From: Romanomermis culicivorax
Taxonomy: Eukaryota; Nematoda; Enoplea; Mermithida; Mermithidae
Assembly: GCA_963922205.1 (NCBI GenBank)
Contig: CAWUHX010000038.1
Coordinates: 310,001-374,000, forward strand
Length of the DNA: 64,000 nt
Direction of reading: 5' to 3'
Shown: piece by piece, positions 57,471 to 64,000 of the stretch
Position numbering within the stretch: position 1 is the stretch's first letter
How the letters are laid out: every line of letters starts with the position of its first letter
Program-made: the position numbers and the translations under genes
Notes under the pieces: generated by a model
Told to the model about the DNA's origin: nothing
Seen by the model: the letters and a program-made list of their open reading frames with translations, nothing else
Databases searched by the model: none

Positions 57471-58482
57471 AAACACCAAGTATAACATACAAAAACAGTA
57501 TAGCGATAAGGTCCATCAACTGCACAGTCTGTTTCTCTTATGCTTGAAAATAGGGTAGCAAGCGCAAATTTTATTTTAATTATTTTCTGTTAAACCGCCA
57601 CATAGGATTGGAAATTTTAAGCCAATTTTTTAACCATGGTAACAGTGTGTTAACTAATTTTTTGTCATTGTTCAATTAAGCATTATAAAAAACAGACTAT
57701 AAGCAAGGACGGTTCAAAAGGCTTGTCGGGGTCATCAATTGATTAGAGGAAAATCTGGGGGACACTGCAGACAGATTGTACAAAAAAAGAAAAAAACGTA
57801 AATCATGTTTTTGAATATTTCCTCAAACGTAATGAAGCAAAACATGTTGCGTTTGAATAAAAAATTCTTACCCGTCTAGAAAAAGTCACTTATTCGAACG
57901 ATGAGGTCGCAATTCCACGCCGACGACTCGGAATATATGCTACTTCACAACCAAGAAAAAAAATCAGGCCGGGAGAATTCGTGTTTCTTGCAGTAAAATT
58001 CGGGGGCGGTTTGATCAAAGCGACTTTAGCATGCAGCTCTACTGAATTTGTGCCACGTTAGAATGCAGTTGGTGAGCTTCGTGCAACATGTGTAAAAAGT
58101 TATCAGGTCTCTAATTGCTCAAGTCCTTAGTTTTAATTAATAATTTAATCTAATAGCTGCTCAATTTACGTGAAGACGTGTAGAGCTCACAGACAGGGGA
58201 AAATAAATGGATTATGTAGTCTGTTTGTCATGCTTTCAAATTATAATAGAAGACAACATATTTCTTTTGGAAAATTTTGAGGTTTCCACCGTTCAAAACG
58301 CAAGTTTGGCTCACCATAATCAGGATAATTATTCAATAAAAACATACAGTCTTCAATAAAAACATACAGTCTTGAGTCTTTCTCTTGAAATGTTCCTAAA
58401 TAATAAAAGTAGAAAGTAAATAGTAGTTCAGATTTTCACGATTTTGTTATAAACAATATATCATATAGGACTGGGAATTTGT
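57471..58482. other. No gene seen
   Basis: Intergenic, AT-rich. It includes a tandem 'cttcaataaaaacatacagt' (two copies, 58339-58376). Confidence 0.45.
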
Positions 58483-61337
58483 GAGCTGTCACATTAAGTA
58501 GAAATTGGGAGCCATGTCACATTAAATGAAGTGGGACAGTCACATTGATGAGTAAACCCCACACCATATCCCATAGGAAATATGGTCATGTCACTGGAAG
58601 TGGCATGCTGTGACCCCGTTGGGTGGTTCCATTATGGTTTATCTACTTCGGGAACCTAACCCAGCTGGTACTACCACAGGTAAACCTATGGTGTACCTCG
58701 GCCTTATCCTTGGGTTCTGCTGTAGAATAATGGACAAAGCGGCCGGGTCAGGGGTGCCAATCCCTAATCCTCATTCACTGGGAATGAGGGACGGTGCCAT
58801 TCGCAGAATGGCGTACTGTAGGGGACCCGATTGTCAACCTAAATTCCCTTATTGGCCCTGACCTTAAGGGTCTGAGGGCTTTCTTAGCTGAGGGTACTTC
58901 CAAGGGAAACTAGCTTAGGGGAGACTCCCACAAATATACCCTCAACAATAATAACCCCTGAGAAGACTTACTAAATCCTCTTCTCGACCTACTCGGCGCT
59001 GGGCGACGAGTTCTGGGGTCAAAGCAGGGTCCTACTGACGGCGGTGAGCAGGTATGGGAATCCGGAGTGATTCGGCGTAAGTGGTAATGCGGCTGCGGTT
59101 CGGCAGGCGGTGGTATCAAGCGTTTCCTCGGGGAGGGCAACAGGGGTTCTCGATCAATGGTGATGGGTGGTGAACTCCAATGGTTGGATTACTGTAGCAG
59201 GCCACGTAAGAAGACAGGGGACGAGAATATGTAAATTTTATTCGACGAGCGGTGAATGCAGTTGACAATATAAAAATATAATAATCGACAAGCGGCAGAT
59301 GCAAAGCGCAAGGCTAAAAGACGCAACAACAGTTAGGCCCAGAAATGAGTGACAAACTAACGAAACATGCCCTTTTAAAGGGCTCCATAAACTACAGTAT
59401 GCCTTGGGCGGAGTTAACACTCCCCCAAGCTAACTTCTGCAGCAGAAATCGTTGCAGAAGATGCCTATGGTCACATAGACATTTTCCAGTTCACAATGTT
59501 AAGCATTGGGGCGAGTTTTCACTCTCCATGCTTAACATAGGAACGTCAACTAGTGAGAATTTCAAACTAGTCGTTTCACGTTGCGAAACGTCGCTACTTT
59601 TTACTGATAAGAGGTGCATGTTGTGCTCCAATTACAGTGATGAGCTCGGAGAGCTTATCTCTAACGGAAATTCTTGACTAGCAGGCACATACCGTAGTCT
59701 ACGTGTATAACAAAATAATAAATCGAAACGGAAATAAAATGTACGCAAATGAAACAGAAATGAAACATGAAAAGTACACACATGAATTGCATTGTCAGGT
59801 TGAACGGGGGAGCTGGGGAGGTTTGGGTATCACATCAGGTAGAACCTTGTTTTCCCAGTCACATTGATGGTGAACCATATCAGATTGATCCTATTACAGT
59901 GAGTAATAGGCTGTGACTCCTGATGGATACTGGCATTTTCCCCTTGCTCCCTGGTTTATTTGGGGGCCTAACCCGGTGAGTGGTGGCTATAGGGAGGCCT
60001 ATAGCTTGTCTCTGGTGTTGTCCTGGGGTTGTGCTGTAGGGTAATGGACAACGCCGCCAGGTTAGGTGTAACAATCCCCGAGTCCTGCTCAGTGAGAGTG
60101 GGGACAAGGTCACCCGTAAAATGACCTAATTTGTGGGACCCGATTATGAACCAGACAGTCCCTTTTTAGCCCATACCCGAGAGGCGAGAGCCCTACTTAT
60201 CTGGGGAGACCTGGGAAACCAACTTAAGAAGAGTTCCCCAAAAATACCCCACAATAACAATAATCCCCTGAGAAGACTCACCTAGTCCTGTTCTTTCAAA
60301 AGGATTCGACGAAATGGGGGGCAGGTCCCTGGGAACTTTCGGTTTTCAGACAAGAGACGGGGATGCAACCCACACGGGTCTTGAGCAACGGGTGTTGGCA
60401 ATCCGGAGGCGACTCTCGATTATTTTCTGTTAACCGGGGCGGTCAGAAACCTGGCACGGATGGGCGACGGGTACTGTATGCAGAATAGGCAGCGAACGCA
60501 GTAAGAGATGTAAGTCTATGCAAATTTATTTGAAATAAAAGGCGGCAGATGCAGACGGGTATAAAATATGCAAATTCGAAGAGCGGCGGACACGGAGTTA
60601 CAACAACCGAAATGGAAACTTGGGTGAACCCAAAAATGAGCCAAGAATGAACACTGAACGAAAAACTAAAGAAACATGTCCTTTTAAAGACATGTTTGGC
60701 TACAGCTGCAGCTTGGGCGGAGTTTCTCAGCGTCCAAGCTAACTTCTGCAGCTAGACGCGATGCAGAAGATGCCTATGAGCACATAGACATTTTTTTCGT
60801 TCACATGCGTTTAGCACTGAGGCCGACTGCAGTGCCTATGCTAAGCATATGAACGTCTTTAGCTAAACTTCTTAGCTAGTCGTTTTTGCGTAACAAAAAT
60901 GACGCTAATTTTTGTGATAAGAGGTGCATGGAATGCACCAAAAATAGCCATGTGCTCGTGGAGCACGGTTGGCGGAAGTTTTATAGCTAAAGGGCCTACT
61001 GTAGCCTGCATGCATAAAGAAATAAAATACAATGAAAACGAAACATAGAAATGCATGAAAAATATAAGAACGAACGCAAAATGCATGTGCAGAAACAAAA
61101 CAAACGAAAAATGAATGAATAATAAACAAAAACATGGAGAAAAACAAAATGTTGGCATGATTGGGATCAGGTGACGTTGGAGAAATTGAGCGGCACGTGA
61201 CAGCATGTAAAAATTATAACAACGAAATGTAAAATTGATGCAAATTACTGTAACACAAAACGTAACGAAAAACATAATGAAAAATTGTGATTTGAATCAC
61301 GTGACGTTCAACAAAATTCGTCGGCACATGACCGAGC
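58483..61337 (-). mobile_element. Old solo LTR of element 2 family, TSD gagc
   Basis: Reverse-oriented LTR sequence runs 58487-59792 and 61207-61333, split by a younger solo LTR. gagc lies at 58483-58486 and 61334-61337. It matches the element 2 LTR only loosely (tcacattgatg..taaacc, the cctggcggc-like and tgagaagact blocks), so it is older or from a sister family. Confidence 0.7.
59789..61206 (-). mobile_element. Solo LTR of element 2 family, TSD gcat
   Basis: 59793-61202 is the reverse complement of the element 2 LTR (it starts TGTCAGGTT and ends GCACGTGACA). The 4-bp duplication gcat lies at 59789-59792 and 61203-61206. It is inserted in the older LTR. Confidence 0.9.
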
Positions 61338-61507
61338 GTACTGACCTAACCTTTAACGATATTTCGAGTACCGTAAGGGCTCTACGTAAACGATTTTGAC
61401 GAGAGTAGAGTTGTTTCACTTTTCTATTTGGAAGCTTTTTATAAAAAACATCTATGTAAGTATCTATAAATCTTTTTTCCCTGACTTTTCCAGGTTGCTG
61501 GACACTC
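61338..61507. other. Short flank
   Basis: Sequence between the old LTR and the Harbinger left end. No feature. Confidence 0.4.
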
Positions 61508-61727
61508 GGGGCCGTATGACAGAAGGCGATTTAGCGTTAAACCGAGTTTAAACTCGACTTAAACACATTTTAAAAACTCGATTTAATTTTTATGGTATGA
61601 CAGAAAGTGATTTAGGCTAAACTCGATTTAAAAGTTGACCCTTTTAAATCGAGATTTTAAACCTGGGTGGGGGTAGGTTTAAATCTCGATTTAACTAGAA
61701 GACACACATATTAGTATTTTGAAAGCC

Positions 61728-64000
61728 ATGAATGCGGTCGAATTTGTTGAATTTGTAGAGCTTTTAAGGGATTCCGATTCAGAAATTGACATTGCCCAAA
61801 ATGTTATCAGTAGGACAAATCCATTTGAAAAGTATCCGGATACAAAGTTTATTGAAAGATATCGATTTACGAAAGAAACAATGCGGGCCTTAATTGACCT
61901 TTTGGATGACAAATTACAACGAAAAACAAAACGTCACTTTGCTTTGGCTGTCGACACACAGGTAAATTTATATATCATAAGCATAAATGGGCAGATAAGT
62001 GCATGCAAGTGACAAATGTTTTTTTCTGATTTGAAACAAAAAATTTTAGGAAGGTCGAAAAGTTTTTTTTTCTACTCTACTAAAAAGTTATTTGGCTTAA
62101 CACTTTTGGATAAAATAAAAAGTGCAACTAGTTAGCATATTTTTACCTGTGTGCCCCAAGTAGTACATCAAATGCAATCACTGTTCAGTATACGTGATTT
62201 AAATATTCATATAAATCGAGCTGCCTTGTAGCGAATTGTGAAAATTATCAGGATGCTGGTCATTTCGAGGCATTACTTGATGGGCAGGTACACTTGCATT
62301 GAATTGTGACAAAACCTGGCAATAACCACGGAAAGGAGTTTCACTGAGCAGTCGACTGTAATATTGAGCCTTTAGCTGAGATGCGCAAATTTCTTCTTGT
62401 ATGGCTTTCATTTTAAGATCATGTTTTTCTTGCATCAGCTTCATCTTGAGTAAATGCTGTGCTTCACGTTGCGACCTTTCCAAATCAAACAGCTGTTTTT
62501 TAGCAATTGCTGACGATGTTGGATTTTCAACTAATTTTCCAAAGCTAGCGCGTAGCATTTTTTTTGGAGGATCTTGAATTATTTCGGATAGTAAGACAAT
62601 TTGACTGACACTTTTTGAAATTTCATTTTCTGGCAAAATGGATTCTTCGTCGTCCATTTTGGAATGGTTGGATTTTTCTGTGGCCAGATCTGGTGAAACA
62701 TGAAAATAAAAATGATTTTTAACCTATAAACTTTGGGTCGTATACAAATTGTTTTGGTGCCTGTGCCTGCCGTGCAAAATTTTTTTTGGAATCACAAATG
62801 CCAAAAATGTTTCAATTTTGCAGGAAAACAGCGAAACTTGGCCTTCCCGCCAAAATAGTATAAATTTATTTTATCTCACTTTCATCTAAGATAACAGTAA
62901 TTTCAAATTTTTGACCTTGTCTAAAAAGATACTACTCGTATTTAATGCTTTTTAAGTTAGTTTAGCATGAAAGTATTAGAACTTCTGAAATTTATAACAA
63001 GCACAATGACTCAATGAGTGACATTTATTTTCCACAGTTGCACTAATGTGGATAAAAGTTTTGAATGTGAATTTGTTTATACGTGCAATATTTTAAAGGA
63101 TAGAACGCAAATTGTAGTTTAAATCCGATTCTGAGCAAAAATGAGTGAAATTGAACTACCATGAATGCAATAAAACAACATAATATGGATAAGATGGTGT
63201 ATTTTGGTCTACTATTTGCAAAAACGAGGGCTGAATTTCAACTTATGTTGAAAGCAGGCTTTTTCACACTGTGGAAGAATATTTTGACTCATTTCCACAA
63301 ATTTTGAAAGTAAGTTTGACAAAATTGGCAGACTGCTTCTATTTATTTTTTGCCAATACACGTTTTTAATGTATTACAACGTATTAATGTTAGTGCATAC
63401 AATTTTTTCCATGAACAAATTTTTTTGATTTATGCACTCATGTGCCAAGACTCATGCCAAAACATCCTGTTTTTCAGTATCAAACAATAAACTTAACTGC
63501 AGTCCGAAAACAAATTCAGTCTGATAATTAAATAATTAAATGTTACCATAGGCAGTATCGGCATCGTTATCAAATTTGTTATCGATTCTTTCAAATTGAG
63601 ATGGGATCATATCCCATATTCGTTGGTATACATCATCCAATTCTGGAGGAGCGGGTCCACCACCAGTTCCTTTTCTATATTTTCGAATATCACTGACCCG
63701 CGATTTTGTCTTCTAAAAAATATTTTCCACAATTTTCATGCTTTCACATTATTTCAGGTCTTTCTGGCAATGCGATATGTGGCAAGTGGAAGTTTTCAAA
63801 GAGAATACAGTGATTTACATGGTGTAAGCCAATCAGGAGTGTCACGCGTAGTTCATAGAGTGTTTGAAGCTATTGCGGAATTGAGATCCAAATTTATATA
63901 CTTGCCGGCTGAAGACAAATATCAAGAAATTCAAGAAGCGTTCTATCAAAAAAGTGGTTTTCCAGGAGTTCTTGGTGCAATTGATTGTACACATGTGCCC
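61728..64000 (+). CDS. Harbinger-type transposase (HARBI1-like), partial
   Basis: Exon 1 is 61728-61961 (ATG at 61728; NPFEKYPDTKFIERYRFTKE is the usual N-terminal block). The donor is GTAAAT. Exon 2 starts at 63758 after atttcag and continues past the window end. The join is in phase (HFALAVDTQ then VFLAMRYVASGSFQREYSDL), followed by GVSQSGVSRVVHRVF and GVLGAIDCTHVP, which carries the first catalytic Asp of the DDE domain. No stops are seen. The 1796-nt intron contains an antisense gene. Whether it is active depends on sequence beyond 64000. Confidence 0.88.
62199..63712 (-). CDS. Myb/SANT-like Harbinger accessory protein, 5' incomplete
   Basis: Minus-strand exons are 63547-63712 (after an AG acceptor; VSDIRKYRKGTGGGPAPPEL) and 62199-62689 (acceptor caccag). 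They join in phase (TAY-D-LATEKS). The TGGGP block and the long C-terminal Glu/Lys/Gln-rich helix (LERSQREAQHLLKMKLM) are typical of the second, DNA-binding protein of PIF/Harbinger elements, which helps import the transposase and bind the ends. The N-terminal SANT exon(s) are not visible and would lie at or beyond the transposase exon. No internal stop. Confidence 0.72.

Larger units (their letters stand above)
61508..64000 (+). mobile_element. PIF/Harbinger DNA transposon, left part
   Basis: The likely left terminus is GGGGCCGTATGACAGAAGG at 61508, with a related GGTATGACAGAAAGTGATTTAGG at 61593, i.e. a subterminal duplication. Inside are transposase exons on plus and a SANT-like gene on minus, the two-gene content known for Harbinger elements. 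The right end is outside the window. Confidence 0.8.

Overview
The window is nuclear DNA of an invertebrate animal, AT-rich and dominated by transposable elements. One ordinary host gene is visible: a 13-exon F-box/WD40 gene of the beta-TrCP (Slimb) type at 48223-56852. It has short introns, GT-AG except for one GC-AG intron, and a standard stop codon. The phylum cannot be named from what is visible.

Layout. 1-8833: a Ty3/gypsy-like LTR element (element 1; the 5' end of its 5' LTR lies outside the window). 9087-14051: a decayed L1/Tx1-like LINE on the minus strand. 14165-17443: a decayed CR1-like LINE on the minus strand, with a PHD-type finger in ORF1. 18381-19271: a solo LTR related to element 1. 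19758-20790 and 36857-36960: the two halves of a Tc1-like transposase gene, split by a second complete LTR element (element 2, 20795-36852, about 16 kb, TSD ttac). 39600-43300: two CR1-like LINE 3' ends. 42509-47968: a cluster of small non-autonomous DNA transposons with 8-bp target duplications, some nested. 48223-56852: the beta-TrCP gene; its 4.8-kb intron 5 holds a degenerate repeat array cut by two nested transposons. 58487-61333: an old solo LTR of the element 2 family with a newer solo LTR inside it. 61508-64000: the left part of a PIF/Harbinger transposon, with transposase exons on plus and a Myb/SANT-like gene on minus inside the transposase intron.

The main point of interest is the pair of LTR elements. 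Both place a membrane glycoprotein (Env-like) gene between gag and pol, rather than downstream of pol as in retroviruses and errantiviruses. In element 1 the glycoprotein, its membrane anchor, protease, RT, RNase H and integrase form one uninterrupted reading frame (2431-7899). Gag lies in the same frame, separated only by two TGA codons. In element 2, env and pol share a frame and are separated by a single TGA. Element 2 also has a second retropepsin-like domain with an altered active-site motif, a 3.6-kb leader containing a regular ~66-bp array of TGACGTCA-like boxes, and a short repeat between RNase H and integrase. The two elements differ strongly in codon use and sequence yet share this order, so it looks like a lineage trait rather than one rearranged copy.

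A second pattern is a GC-rich hairpin (core GGCGCTTCGCGCC) that recurs in an AT-rich context across several otherwise different transposon families between 38 and 52.4 kb.
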